From Thereva unica (Eukaryota; Arthropoda; Insecta; Diptera; Therevidae): a DNA stretch of 64,000 nt. A program made the translations under genes and the position numbers. Of the stretch, positions 1 to 10,784 are shown piece after piece. The notes under the pieces were generated by a model that saw only the letters and a list, made by a program, of their open reading frames with translations, did no database searches and had not been told where the DNA came from. The stretch lies in assembly GCA_949987705.1 (NCBI GenBank), contig CATLJY010000847.1, positions 1 through 64,000 of the forward strand. Reading direction: 5' to 3'. Numbering within the stretch: position 1 is the stretch's first letter; every line of letters begins with the position of its first letter.

Positions 1-271
1 AAGACTTTTCGAAGTCTTTTTTCACGTATCCACTGAATTTACATATCCGCGCACAGTCCTCGCAGAAGTTCTCCGCACCGACCCAGAACATTTTTCAATG
101 GATACGTTTTGTATCCACTGGAATATCGGTGTGCGTGTGTAGTCTCCGCACTTTTTATCTCCGCACATTTTTTATCTTCGAACATTGATTTTGGTGGAGA
201 CACTTTGGCGGATAATGTATGGAGATAGTGCGGATACAAAACTCTTGGTGGATACGCACCTTAAGATTTAC
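1..271. other. unclassified element end, off-window to the left
   Basis: No coding potential is visible. Positions 1-18 form a perfect hairpin (arm AAGACTT, loop TTCG). The stretch is rich in short motifs such as TATCCACTGG and CTCCGCAC, and TTTTGTATCC near 103 recurs inverted near 232-241, as at the end of a foldback or MITE-type element. The following LTR homology starts abruptly at about 272, so this is probably the end of an element that interrupts or truncates that LTR. The family is not recognised. Confidence 0.35.
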
Positions 272-376
272 TATTTTATTTATGTGTTAATTTATTTTTG
301 TTGAATAAATTATCAACGCCACCTGGATGTCGTGTTGGATGATTTCTGATGGACCTCTGCAGTTAGCTGCCCAAGT
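272..376 (-). repeat. BEL-B 3' LTR fragment 1
   Basis: Nearly identical to 30011-30116 in the intact-order LTR at the right. It ends at AAGT (373-376), which is repeated at 11437-11440 on the far side of the foldback element, so the two LTR fragments rejoin exactly as in the right LTR. Confidence 0.85.
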
Positions 377-1036
377 AGGCCAGTCATTAGAGCGAAAAAT
401 ACGCCAGATTTTGTTATAAAATTGTACAGCAAACTGCTTGCACTACTACTTCAGGGGTATCTCATAGATTACTAAAACCAAAAAACCAGCCAAAATTTAC
501 TCATGTGGAATTGTTTAAACAATAATTAGCAACAAAAATGAGTACTTTTTCCGTTTTTGGCGTATACAATAAAAAGTACTGGATGAATCCCGTTACTCCC
601 AACAGGATATTTATAGAGAATTGAAAACCCTACAAAATGGGGTTTACTAGACCTCGATCGGATAATTTTTCGCCGAGAAAAGCTAGAAAACCCCTTAAAA
701 AGGCCACTTTTTTAAAAAACTCATACCTCTGTTACTTTGCAATATTAGGGTATGAATTTTTGGGACATAATACCCTGGTATATATACTTTAAACTGCCAA
801 AATATGAAATTTGTCGCATGTATAGTTTCTGCATAATTGCAGTATAAACAAAATGGACCCTAATCTTGCACATTGCGCCAATATTAGCAGAGTGGCCCGA
901 TTGAAATTTCCAAAACGGTTTCTGAAATTATAGGCTAGGGGCTACAATTTGTCTATCTCACATTTTAATATAAGTGTGGAGAACAATGCTAAAAATGCTT
1001 TTGAAAATGGTACATAGGGCGAACATTCTAATTCGA
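377..1036 (+). repeat. left inverted arm of the foldback element
   Basis: Reverse-complement match to 10785-11436 over its whole length, with scattered substitutions and small indels. It is not coding. Confidence 0.85.
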
Positions 1037-1972
1037 GAAGTTTCGAGGTAGCGGTGGCGGGGTATAAAGTAACGAAGGAGGCGTTAGGCCGGCCGCATAC
1101 CAAAGCTTCATATGCAGCTTTTCGTCACTATGGCTTGAAGATAAATGTAGGCAAGCAGCATGTGACGATTTGTTCCATATTAAAAAAGTGTAATAGGTAG
1201 CTAATAATCATGTGAAGCTTCGTGGCAATTTTTCGAAGCATTTTTGCAAGTGAATTGAATATTTGAGTTGCCTTTCAGCACTTCATGGTAAATGAACTTC
1301 ATGAAAGCTAAATAATGCATGAAGAATAATTTAATTTTTTTATAAATTAAATGGAAAATATTCTATCTAAGTCTTATTGGAGTAAACCTTCTATCCATAA
1401 AGTAAAAAATATATGCAGTCGGAATCTACATATATTTAATTGAACAGATACTTATTAAAGGGAAAGTATTATTTAACAAAATACACTATCGTATTTTTTA
1501 ATAATGGTAACAGGTACATTACGTTTTTTTTATTATATATTGCGAACATACCTTATTTGGAATCAATGCTTAATTTGATTGAAAATAAATAATTATTAAT
1601 AATATTATGAACATTTTACAGTTTATTCAATGGAAAAAAATAAAAGGCATCAACTAAGAAATATGCAATAAAATAACCAGCTTAAGCATCATGCTTTTTT
1701 GTGCAACAGTCTCTTCTTCGCTTAGCTACCTTACATATATACTTTTATTTTCATTCTCGCGATCATCATTCTATTTGTAGCTTAATTCGTAAAAAATTAT
1801 ATTATAATTGATTTTCATCTTCTTTTATGCAAATATCTATAATATAAAAATAAGTCGGGTTTTCCTTCCTGACGCTATAATTCCAGAAATATACACGGTT
1901 TTGCATTCGTTGGAAAGGTCTCGGGCTCCGTGAGGTTTATAGCAAAAAAATTTCAACAGAAAAGCACGCGTT
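1037..1972. other. foldback element interior, unrecognised
   Basis: AT-rich from about 1200 on, with no ORF of note. A small GC-richer patch near 1050-1100 contains GGCCGGCC. No known domain or repeat was recognised. It ends where the 126-bp satellite begins. Confidence 0.4.
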
Positions 1973-2059
1973 TGGTCCATAGCAGCCATCTCAAGAGGGC
2001 GGATTACCATCTTCTTTACAACCCCTCGACATGGATATCAAATGAAAGGGTTTGGTAAG
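1973..2059 (+). repeat. 126-bp satellite, left fragment
   Basis: Part of the array that continues at 9253. It reads TTTGGTCCATAGC...CATCTCAAGAGGGCGG and ends in GTAAG (2055-2059). The same 5 bases follow the BEL-A 3' LTR, so BEL-A split one monomer. Confidence 0.9.
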
Positions 2060-3781
2060 TGTTCAATTCTTCACAACATAATATAAATCTCCCTAGTTTA
2101 TCTTTCATGTTTTCTTTCCCTTCTTCGTTCACCATATCACCTTAGGGCACGTTAATACTTTTTATTTCAGAAAAATAAAGCCGCATTAGGAAACCAGATG
2201 CTATTACATACACTCCTGGGCAATTACATATGTAGCAACAATCACGGTCATTCAGCTCTAACAAGGGAACATCAAGAACTTATCAACAATTTACATCATC
2301 CTTGGATCACATGGACATTGAGTAGCATCATTTAACATCATTATCATTAATACTAATTTAACTTTAAGAAACAAAATTTTTTCTTAAGAACATTCACTCA
2401 AAAATTCATACATTCACTCGAATAAATATTTACTCTGGTAACACTTCTCACCTCAACACATGCACAATTAAAATTTTCATTCCCACTTGCATTATTCAAA
2501 CAAAAATCACTTCAGTCATCCCGTTATATATTTCTATCCCCACTTGAATCGAATTCAAGTGAGTTAACAAAAATCGTTGCACCCATGAATCTTCCTCTCT
2601 TTGGATACCGCACGCTTGGAAGGTAAGTTGACTTGAGCTTTTATTTTCCTCCATTTAAAGTTCTTGGGAATAGACCAAGAACTATTCCTAATTTTCCTTA
2701 GTTCTCGGGAATAGACCGAGAACTATTATTCCTAATTTTCCTTAGTTCTCGGGAATAGACCGAGAACTACTATTACTAATATTTTTTCTCTTAGTTCTCG
2801 GGAATAGACCGAGAACTATTACTAATCTTCCTTAGTTCTCGGGAATAGACCGAGAACTACAACTATTTACTAATCTTCCTTAGTTCTCGGGAATAGACCG
2901 AGAACTACAACTATTTACTAATTTTCCTTAGTTCTCGAGAATAGACCGAGAACTACTATTATTACTAATTTTTTCCTTAATTCTCGGGAATAGACCGAGA
3001 ATTAATATTAACAACTTTCCTTTTCCTTGTTCATGGGAACAGACTATGAACAGTAATTTCTAATTCCTCTTTCCTTTGACCTTGATTTTAACAATCCCTT
3101 TGTCCGCAACCAAATCAAAGTTCAAGGCCAACTTTCAAGGTCAGGTGAGTACTTAATTACCACAATACAATATTCATATTTCATAATTTTCCTTTTATTC
3201 TTTAAATAAATAATATTTGATATGGTGAACGATTTTTTTTACGATTTCCTTGATTCGTTACAATAATATTTTAACTTGTTTCTCTGCTTTGAAATTGAAG
3301 TGATTTTAGTGATCAACGTGGATGAGGAATTTAATTAATCTGATATTTTAGTTTCCATCGTTGTTGAGGTGATTAAGTGGATCGTTTATTTTAGCTAACA
3401 CCGTTGATGAGGGTGATTAATAATATATATTTTTTTGAGTGGATGTTCACATCGAGTGAATACAGTAAACTTTAATTCAATCTTATAAACTAACCCTTCT
3501 TATAATTTTTATTTATTATTTTCCTTAATAACTGCAAAGCTCTTAAAAGTTAAAATTTAATGACATTGATTCAGTGAATTATATTGATGAATTATATATT
3601 GTTATTTTGAATTGTGTATCTAAAACCTAAAATTGAATTAGTCAAATAAAAGTGAATTATAATTATAAAGTGAACTTTACTCTTTGTTCCTTTTTATCAG
3701 TGTGTGCTGTAACTAGAGGCCAAATGGTGTCAAATAATTTTCATTTGTTTTAAAGTAGTTTTTTTCTTTGAACAAAAAACA
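2060..3781 (+). repeat. BEL-A 5' LTR
   Basis: Starts TGTTCAATTC and ends AACAAAAAACA. Length is identical to the 3' LTR. It carries nine hairpin repeats (2660-3051) and consensus-like splice donors at 2623 and 3145. It is followed after two bases by the primer-binding site. Confidence 0.95.
2660..3051 (+). promoter_or_regulatory. nine-copy hairpin/dyad array in the BEL-A LTR
   Basis: Nine copies start at 2660, 2701, 2745, 2794, 2835, 2883, 2931, 2980 and 3029. The consensus is an 8-bp arm GTTCTCGG, loop GAATAGA and arm CCGAGAAC. Copies 1, 8 and 9 carry changes on both sides of the stem that keep pairing (TTGG with CCAA; ATTC with GAAT; TTCAT with ATGAA). Copy 7 has one unpaired change in this LTR but not in the other. 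The array recurs at 8131-8522. It could be a palindromic protein-binding site or an RNA structure. Confidence 0.85.
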
Positions 3782-3783
3782 TA

Positions 3784-3801
3784 TGGTCCTTCGAGCCGGA
3801 T
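3784..3801 (+). other. BEL-A primer-binding site, tRNA-Tyr
   Basis: TGGTCCTTCGAGCCGGAT is complementary to the 3' end of insect tRNA-Tyr including CCA, as I recall that tRNA. It lies two bases after the LTR. BEL-B has the same site on the other strand. Confidence 0.85.
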
Positions 3802-4016
3802 GTGCTTCTAAGTGCAGTGCATATTGTTTAAAAGTTTCAGTGGAAGTAAAGTTCTTAAACTCATGCAACCATTCGAAGAATATTAGTGTCAACCATTCGT
3901 GTGAACTTAGTGCACAAGAAATTCTATATTACCTTTTTTAAGACAAAGTGTTTCATGTCAGGAAATTAAATATAAATCTAATCTCGAACTATTCACTTGA
4001 AGTTATATTTCAATAT

Positions 4017-4262
4017 ACTATTTTCCGAGGCAAGCCCCTCTTTTCAAATTAAAGCAATTGGAAGGTTTTCATACCAACCCAATTTAGTACACTCTCGAGG
4101 CAAGTCCCTCACCTGTTGCAAGGTCTTAAGCACCAAGCTAAATTTACATGAGCCTAGTCCCCAACTATACTATTTTCTGAGGCAAGCCCCTCATTTCAAA
4201 TCAAATCAATTGGAAGGTTTTCATACCAACCCAATTTATTACACTCTCGAGGTGAGTCTCTC
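4017..4262 (+). repeat. leader duplication, ~147-bp spacing
   Basis: Two copies of a block containing GAGGCAAGCCCCTC, GGAAGGTTTTCATACCAACC and ACACTCTCGAGG begin near 4017 and 4163, upstream of gag. They are not an evident coding unit. The second copy creates the donor-like GAGGTGAGT. Confidence 0.7.
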
Positions 4263-4455
4263 ACCTATATCAATTTCTTCCACACCAAGTGTTTAAAAGA
4301 GTTTAGTTCTTACAGATACGCCCAATTTACTAAAGCTTAGTTCTCGATTTATTTATTTCAGGGGATAACGCCCTAACTGTGATCAAGTGCAAGTGAAACA
4401 TTCGTGATACATCAGTTCAAAGTTGTTTTACAAGGTTTGTGATTGACTAGTCAAT

Positions 4456-7155
4456 ATGGCTACAGAAACCTCTTTTCATGAAGCCTTAAAATTGCAAAAG
4501 GTGCACATTGATCTTTTGAACAAAGCCATCTCCAACTATAAGAAGACTGCTCTTGTCAAAAGAACCAAGGAATACATATCCGAACGGATCACTAAATTTC
4601 GAGAACAATGGTCGCGAATAGAACAGAATCATATTCAGCTTGAATTACTGTTTGCAAACTTAGTTGATAAACCCACTTGTGATTACTTTGTTAATGATAC
4701 ATATTTAAATCTTGAAGATAAGTATTTTGAGTTTATAGGTGGAATAAGAACTGCCCTAAGTAAATTTGAGGAACAAACACCTCCACCAAGCCCTTCACCG
4801 CATGAGTCGACGCGCTTAAATTCATCATCAATGTCAACACAGCTACTGCGACTTTCAAAAATTTCACTTCCCTCTTTCTCAGGTTCTTATGAATCATGGC
4901 GTTCCTTCCACGATCTATTTAACTCATTGGTCCACCAAAATCCCTCACTTTCCAATGCACAAAAATTGCATTATTTAAAGTCCGTGTTATCTGGCGAAGC
5001 TGAGCATCTCCTCCGACAATTTCAAATAACAGATGTTAACTATGAAAGGGCATGGTCAACATTACTCCACAGATACAATAACAACAGGGTTCTAGTTAAT
5101 TCTCAACTTAAAAATTTATTCAATCTTAAACAAGTATCTAGTGAATCGGTGAACTCTATTAAATCCTTATTGGATAGGTCTAACGAGTGTTTGTGCGAGT
5201 TGGAGGCTTTAGGTGTTAACACTTCTTATTGGGATCCCTTTCTCATTTATCTTATTGTTCAAAAACTTCCTTCTGAATCTCATCGGATGTGGGAAACAGA
5301 ACTAAATGGGGAATCCACACTTCCAACGTTCGAAACACTTAAGCAATTTCTCGAGAAGCGTTTCCGCATGCTTGAATCTATTTCAGAGCACAAAATTAAC
5401 ACTCAACAACGCCCTTATAGTGGATCAAATCCTAAATTCCTTACACACTTTGCTTCATCCTCGACGACCGGTACCTGCTTTTGCTGTAAGGAATCTTATA
5501 CACTATACAAATGTTCTAAATTTTCAAGTCTCCCTCGTCAACAAAAATATGACATTGTTAAATTCAACAAGTTATGTTTTAACTGTCTTTCAAATTCTCA
5601 CTCCACTTTAAATTGCTCTAGTAAGTTTAGATGCAGACAATGCGGTAAAACTCATCATACCTTACTACACAGAAATCATGTACAAGTTTCAACTCCCAAT
5701 AAGGTACAACACTCTAAAATTTCAAGCTCTTCTCCAGAGACATCAATTTCCAACCTGAATAATGCCCAACCAATTTCCAACCGTAATAACACCGACTCTA
5801 CGGTCTTTCTTAATACCCAATCTCTCTGCTGTATTAATCAAAGCAAACCAATATCTAAAGCTCTTCTTGCTACTGCCTTGGTAAATGTTCCAACCAAAGC
5901 AGGTATGGTGACACTACGAGCTCTTGTCGACCCAGGATCGGAAGTGTCCTTCATCACTCAAACTGCAGCAAGACAAATTAATATGAAAGGCTCCTCTGTA
6001 TCGATGACTATCAAAGGATTGAATAAAACTGAGGTTACTCAAGTTACCAAACGAATCGACTTTGTAATACAACCAACGGACCCATCCACAAAGGTGCAAG
6101 TTCCTGTTACGGCCTTAATTGTTCCATCAATCACAAATCTACTACCATGCTCACGGTTACCAATCGAAAGTTGGACTCATTTAGATAACCTTAAGATGGC
6201 TGATCACCATTACTATTTACCGGGAAAAATTGACTTACTACTTGGAGCCGATGTGTATTCAGATTTGATCCTAGATGGCCTAATTAAAGGTCATAAGGGT
6301 ACTCCTACAGCTCAAAATACCTTACTTGGTTGGCTTTTATTCGGACCAATAAATTCAAGAAGTGAAAAATCTACCATACAATCAGCAAGTACTGAAGCTA
6401 TATTCCCACTTCCAAAACCAGAACCATCTTCATATTTATCTGCTCTAAACACATTCCCTGCAAATTGCTTTTCAAGTTTTGTTTCAAGATCCTCTAAAGA
6501 AAATCGAAAACAGTCTAATAACTTTATTCAAAATTGTTCCACTAATCCCATTACCACTAAACACCAAAATGCAATTACAACCACACTAACTAATTTTGGC
6601 CAACCTAATTACAAGGGTTTCTCCCAAACGTATCAACCATACTTAAATGGATCGCCTTCATCACGATCAACAGCTCCTGTGTGCACGCACATTCCCAAGC
6701 CACTACCAGTTACAGATTCTAAAAATGTTTCAACCACTAGGCTTAATAAACCCTTATCTATACCTTTAACAGCTGATAAGAAGACTATCTCATCCTCGAA
6801 AAATGTTACACGTACAAAATTCAGCAATAAAATTAACGGCAAAACTAAGTTATCAAATAAAACAAATGCAGATTTGAAAACAAATTCCTTGCCGATTACA
6901 TCTACAGAATCCCTACCTAAATTAACAATAATTTCATCTCCTAATAATTGTAATATTTTTATTAGTTCGTCTAAGCCAATTTGCTACACAAGTAATTCTT
7001 TAATCAATGTTAACTCATTAAATTTTACAAATAATATTTTACCTACAACAAGACACAAGGACATTTTAAAGTACTCAACTGCAGCGGACAAACAGTTAGC
7101 TGTTAAAAACATCACAAGCGTCTCAATGCAAGGAACGATGTCCAACGTAGCATAG
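4456..7155 (+). CDS. BEL/Pao Gag-protease polyprotein, intact, no RT
   Basis: The 899-codon frame starts at ATG 4456, the first in-frame ATG after the putative acceptor. Residues about 135-310 resemble the BEL Gag domain (DUF1759 type), with the block around SGEAEHLLRQFQITDVNYERAW. CCHC zinc knuckles follow, for example CFNCLSNSHSTLNC and CRQCGKTHH. A retropepsin-like domain (DUF1758 type) has the active-site Asp at about residue 492 in LVDPGSEVSFI and ends near LLGWLLFGPI at about 630. In full BEL elements RT comes next. Here about 270 residues rich in Ser, Thr, Asn and Lys follow, then a stop. Gag would form particles and the protease would cleave Gag. The intact frame in a pol-less element suggests selection or recent amplification. 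Confidence 0.9.
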   Translation: MATETSFHEALKLQKVHIDLLNKAISNYKKTALVKRTKEYISERITKFREQWSRIEQNHIQLELLFANLVDKPTCDYFVNDTYLNLEDKYFEFIGGIRTALSKFEEQTPPPSPSPHESTRLNSSSMSTQLLRLSKISLPSFSGSYESWRSFHDLFNSLVHQNPSLSNAQKLHYLKSVLSGEAEHLLRQFQITDVNYERAWSTLLHRYNNNRVLVNSQLKNLFNLKQVSSESVNSIKSLLDRSNECLCELEALGVNTSYWDPFLIYLIVQKLPSESHRMWETELNGESTLPTFETLKQFLEKRFRMLESISEHKINTQQRPYSGSNPKFLTHFASSSTTGTCFCCKESYTLYKCSKFSSLPRQQKYDIVKFNKLCFNCLSNSHSTLNCSSKFRCRQCGKTHHTLLHRNHVQVSTPNKVQHSKISSSSPETSISNLNNAQPISNRNNTDSTVFLNTQSLCCINQSKPISKALLATALVNVPTKAGMVTLRALVDPGSEVSFITQTAARQINMKGSSVSMTIKGLNKTEVTQVTKRIDFVIQPTDPSTKVQVPVTALIVPSITNLLPCSRLPIESWTHLDNLKMADHHYYLPGKIDLLLGADVYSDLILDGLIKGHKGTPTAQNTLLGWLLFGPINSRSEKSTIQSASTEAIFPLPKPEPSSYLSALNTFPANCFSSFVSRSSKENRKQSNNFIQNCSTNPITTKHQNAITTTLTNFGQPNYKGFSQTYQPYLNGSPSSRSTAPVCTHIPKPLPVTDSKNVSTTRLNKPLSIPLTADKKTISSSKNVTRTKFSNKINGKTKLSNKTNADLKTNSLPITSTESLPKLTIISSPNNCNIFISSSKPICYTSNSLINVNSLNFTNNILPTTRHKDILKYSTAADKQLAVKNITSVSMQGTMSNVA

Positions 7156-7530
7156 AAAACCCAAAATTAAATGTTTCTTCGTATTTTATTTATTCTTCAA
7201 AATAACCCTCATGTTCTAACTTTTCTAACAATATTCTACCCAGTCAATAAATACCAGTGCTTAAAGTTTGTCTATTTCCAGTCGATATGAATGCCTCCAA
7301 AATTGAATTAAAATTTAATCACAACCATTAAAATATTTAAACCTTGCTCTTGTTTCTTTGTGTAAAATTTACAAAAGAACTTCCTCTCTCTAAACTAACT
7401 CATCGTCGATATTTAAAAAAAAAAACTCTTATTTCTTTCAACCTCTTTTCTTTAACTCTTGATTGCTTTCAACTCCTCCAGGTCAAAGTGTCATATTAAA
7501 ACACTCCAAGTGTTTCAACGGGGGGGAGCA
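7156..7530 (+). other. BEL-A 3' non-coding region and polypurine tract
   Basis: AT-rich, non-coding. It ends in a G-run, GGGGGGGAGCA (about 7520-7530), immediately before the LTR. This is the expected plus-strand primer. Confidence 0.8.
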
Positions 7531-9252
7531 TGTTCAATTCTTCACAACATAATATAAATCTCCCTAGTTTATCTTTCATGTTTTCTTTCCCTTCTTCGTT
7601 CACCATTTCACCTTAGGGCACGTTAATACTTTTTATTTCAGAAAAATAAAGCCGCATTAGGAAACCAGGTGCAATTACATACACTCCTGGGCAATTACAT
7701 ATGTAGCAACAATCACGGTCATTCAGCTCTAACAAGGGAACATCAAGAACTTATCAACAATTTACATCATCCTTGGATCACATGGACATTGAGTAGCATC
7801 ATTTAACATCATTATCATTAATACTAATATAACTTTAAGAAACAAAATTTTTTCTTAAGAACATTCACTCAAAAATTCATACATTCACTCGAATAAATAT
7901 TTACTCTGGTAACACTTCTCACCTCAACACATGCACAATTAAAATTTTCATTCCCACTTGCATTATTCAAACAAAAATCACTTCAGTCATCCCGTTATAT
8001 ATTTCTATCCCCACTTGAATCGAATTCAAGTGAGTTAACAAAAATCGTTGCACCCATGAATCTTCCTCTCTTTGGATACCGCACGCTTGGAAGGTAAGTT
8101 GACTTGAGCTTTTATTTTCCTCCATTTAAAGTTCTTGGGAATAGACCAAGAACTATTCCTAATTTTCCTTAGTTCTCGGGAATAGACCGAGAACTATTAT
8201 TCCTAATTTTCTTTAGTTCTCGGGAATAGACCGAGAACTACTATTACTAATATTTTTTCTCTTAGTTCTCGGGAATAGACCGAGAACTATTACTAATCTC
8301 CCTTAGTTCTCGGGAATAGACCGAGAACTACAACTATTTACTAATCTTCCTTAGTTCTCGGGAATAGACCGAGAACTACAACTATTTACTAATTTTCCTT
8401 AGTTCTCGGGAATAGACCGAGAACTACTATTATTACTAATTTTTTCCTTAATTCTCGGGAATATACCGAGAATTAATATTAACAACTTTCCTTTTCCTTG
8501 TTCATGGGAACAGACTATGAACAGTAATTTCTAATTCCTCTTTCCTTTGACCTTGATTTTAACAATCCCTTTGTCCACAACCAAATCAAAGTTCAAGGCC
8601 AACTTTCAAGGTCAGGTGAGTACTTAATTACCACAATACAATATTCATATTTCATAATTTTCCTTTTATTCTTTAAATAAATAATATTTGATATGGTGAA
8701 CGATTTTTTTTACGATTTCCTTGATTCGTTACAATAATATTTTAACTTGTTTTTCTGCTTTGAATTTGAAGTGATTTTAGTGATCAACGTGGATGAGGAA
8801 TTTAATTAATCTGATATTTTAGTTTCCATCGTTGTTGAGGTGATTAAGCGGATTGTTTATTTTAGCTAACACCGTTGATGAGGGTGATTAATAATATATA
8901 TTTTTTTGAGTGGATGTTCACATCGAGTGAATACAGTAAACTTTAATTCAATCTTATAAACTAACCATTCTTATAATTTTTATTTATTATTTTCCTTAAT
9001 AACTGCAAAGCTCTTAAAAGTTAAAATGTAATGACATTGATTCAGTGAATTATATTGATGAATTATATATTGTTATTTTGAATTGTGTATCTAAAACCTA
9101 AAATTGAATTAGTCAAATAAAAGTGAATTATAATTCTAAAGTGAACTTTACTCTTTGTTCCTTTTTATCAGTGTGTGCTGTAACTAGAGGCCAAATGGTG
9201 TCAAATAATTTTCATTTGTTTTAAAGTAGTTTTTTTCTTTGAACAAAAAACA
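7531..9252 (+). repeat. BEL-A 3' LTR
   Basis: 1722 bp, about 99% identical to the 5' LTR. The hairpin array is at 8131-8522. Copy 7 is intact here, and copy 8 has a loop change. GTAAG follows at 9253. Confidence 0.95.
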
Positions 9253-10530
9253 GTAAGTAGAACACCAAAGGCAATATAGTATACTCAATATATCGTTTGG
9301 TCCATGGCAGTCATCTCAAGAGAGCAGATGACCATTTTCTTCACAACCCCTTCGAAATGGGTATCCAATGGAAGAGTATGATAAGTAGAACAATATAAGC
9401 AATATAGTATACTCAATATGTTACTTGGTCCATAGCGGCCACCTCAAGAATGCGGATTACCATTTTCTTCACAACACCTTCGACGTGGATATCAAATGAA
9501 AGAGTATGATAAGTAGAACACGATAGACAATATAGTATACTCAATATATCGTTTGGTCCATGGCGATCATCTCAAGAGGGCTAATTACCATATTCTTCAC
9601 AACCACTTCGAGATGGGTATCAAATGAGAGAGTATGATAAGTAAAACACATAAGCAATATAGTATACTCAATATATCGTTTGGTCCATAGCGGCCATCTC
9701 CAGAGGTTGGATTACCATTATCTTCACACCCCTCGACATGGATTTCAAATGAAAGGGTATGATAAGTAGAACACCATAAGCAATATAGTATACTCATTTT
9801 CTTCACTACCCCTCGACATTGGTATCAAATGAAAGGGCATTATAATAAGAATGTCATAGACTATGTCTTTAGATTCATGGCGGCCATCTCAAGAGGGCGG
9901 GTTACCATTTTATTCACAACACCCGAGACATGGGTATCAAATGAAAGGCTATGAAAAGTAGAACACCATAAGCAATATAGTATACTCAATTTATAATTTG
10001 GTCCATGGCGGCCATCTCAAAAGGGCGGTTTACCATTTTCTTCACAACCCCTTCTAGATGGGTATCAAATGAAGGAGTATGATAAGTAGAACAATATAAA
10101 CAATATAGTATACTCAATACATCGTTTGGTCCGAAGCGGCCATCTCGAGAAGGCGGATTACCATTTTCTTTACAACCCCTACGACATGGGTATCAAATGA
10201 AAGAGTATGATAAGTAGAACAGCATAAGCAATATAGTATACTCAATATATCGTTTGGTACATGGCGGTCATCTCAAGAGGGCGGATTACCATTTTCTTCA
10301 CAACCCCTTCGAGATGGGTATCAAATGAGAGAGTATGATAAGTAGAACACCATATGCAATATAGTATACTCAATATATCGTTTGGTCCATAGCGGCCATC
10401 TCAAGAGGGCGGATTAATATTTTCTTCACCACCCCTTCGACATGGGTATCAAATGAAAGAGTGTGATAAATAGAACACCATAGGCAATATAGTATACTCA
10501 ATATATCATTTAGTCCATGGCGGTCATCTC
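9253..10530 (+). repeat. 126-bp satellite array
   Basis: About ten head-to-tail units with spacing near 122-131 bp, judged from repeated TTTGGTCCATGGCGG at about 9297, 9424, 9552, 9681, 10000, 10131, 10253, 10378 and 10504. One unit near 9770-9830 is shortened. Each unit has CATGGGTATCAAATGAAAG, GTAGAACACCATAAGC and ATGGCGGCCATCTC. The first two blocks also occur in the 269-bp satellite of SatE. No functional ORF is present. Confidence 0.92.
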
Positions 10531-10784
10531 CCAACATCAATTTTCACAGATTTGTTCTTTTTTCACTATAGCTTTTTCCTATCGCAGACTCTGTCCCCAT
10601 AATCTTATTTTATTGAAAGGCGTTGCAATGCACGCGGGTTTTTGCTAGTCTTCTATAGATATGTTAGAGCACATTATTTCGGTACAGTTTGCGCACAAAT
10701 TTGAGCATTGTAAACCATGCTTCCTGCACGTACAAGAAGTATACTCCACCCACAACATATACATATATGTAGGCCCGATACGTT
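10531..10784. other. foldback interior, right side
   Basis: Non-coding. GCGTTGCAATGCACGCGGG followed by TTTTTGCTAG near 10621-10650 resembles a Helitron-type end, but no partner end was found. The right arm begins at 10785. Confidence 0.35.

Larger units (their letters stand above)
2623..4361 (+). other. candidate leader intron of BEL-A
   Basis: AAG/GTAAGT at 2621-2628 is a strong donor inside the LTR, and CAG/GTGAGT at 3142-3150 is a second one. TTTATTTATTTCAG ending at 4361 is a good acceptor 94 bases before the gag ATG. Splicing would remove the hairpin array and the primer-binding site from a Gag mRNA. A third donor-like GAG/GTGAGT lies at 4249-4257. This is inferred from motifs only. 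Confidence 0.4.
2060..9252 (+). mobile_element. BEL-A: young BEL/Pao element encoding only Gag-protease
   Basis: Two 1722-bp LTRs (2060-3781 and 7531-9252), each TG...CA, are flanked by a perfect 5-bp duplication GTAAG (2055-2059 and 9253-9257). I count roughly 17 differences between the LTRs, about 99% identity, so insertion was recent. The internal region is only 3.75 kb: tRNA-Tyr primer-binding site, leader, one intact 899-codon ORF (Gag plus protease) and a polypurine tract. No RT, RNase H or integrase coding sequence is present. It would need enzymes supplied in trans by a full-length BEL relative. Confidence 0.93.

Noticed and set aside
5306..6842. Small ORFs on other frames of BEL-A gag
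   Set aside because: Shadows of the long frame.
4456..7155. Hidden RT in the tail of the BEL-A ORF
   Set aside because: No YVDD-type box or other RT block after the protease; the tail is low-complexity.
10621..10650. Helitron 3' end
   Set aside because: The CTAG-like end has only a weak 4-bp stem and no partner terminus.
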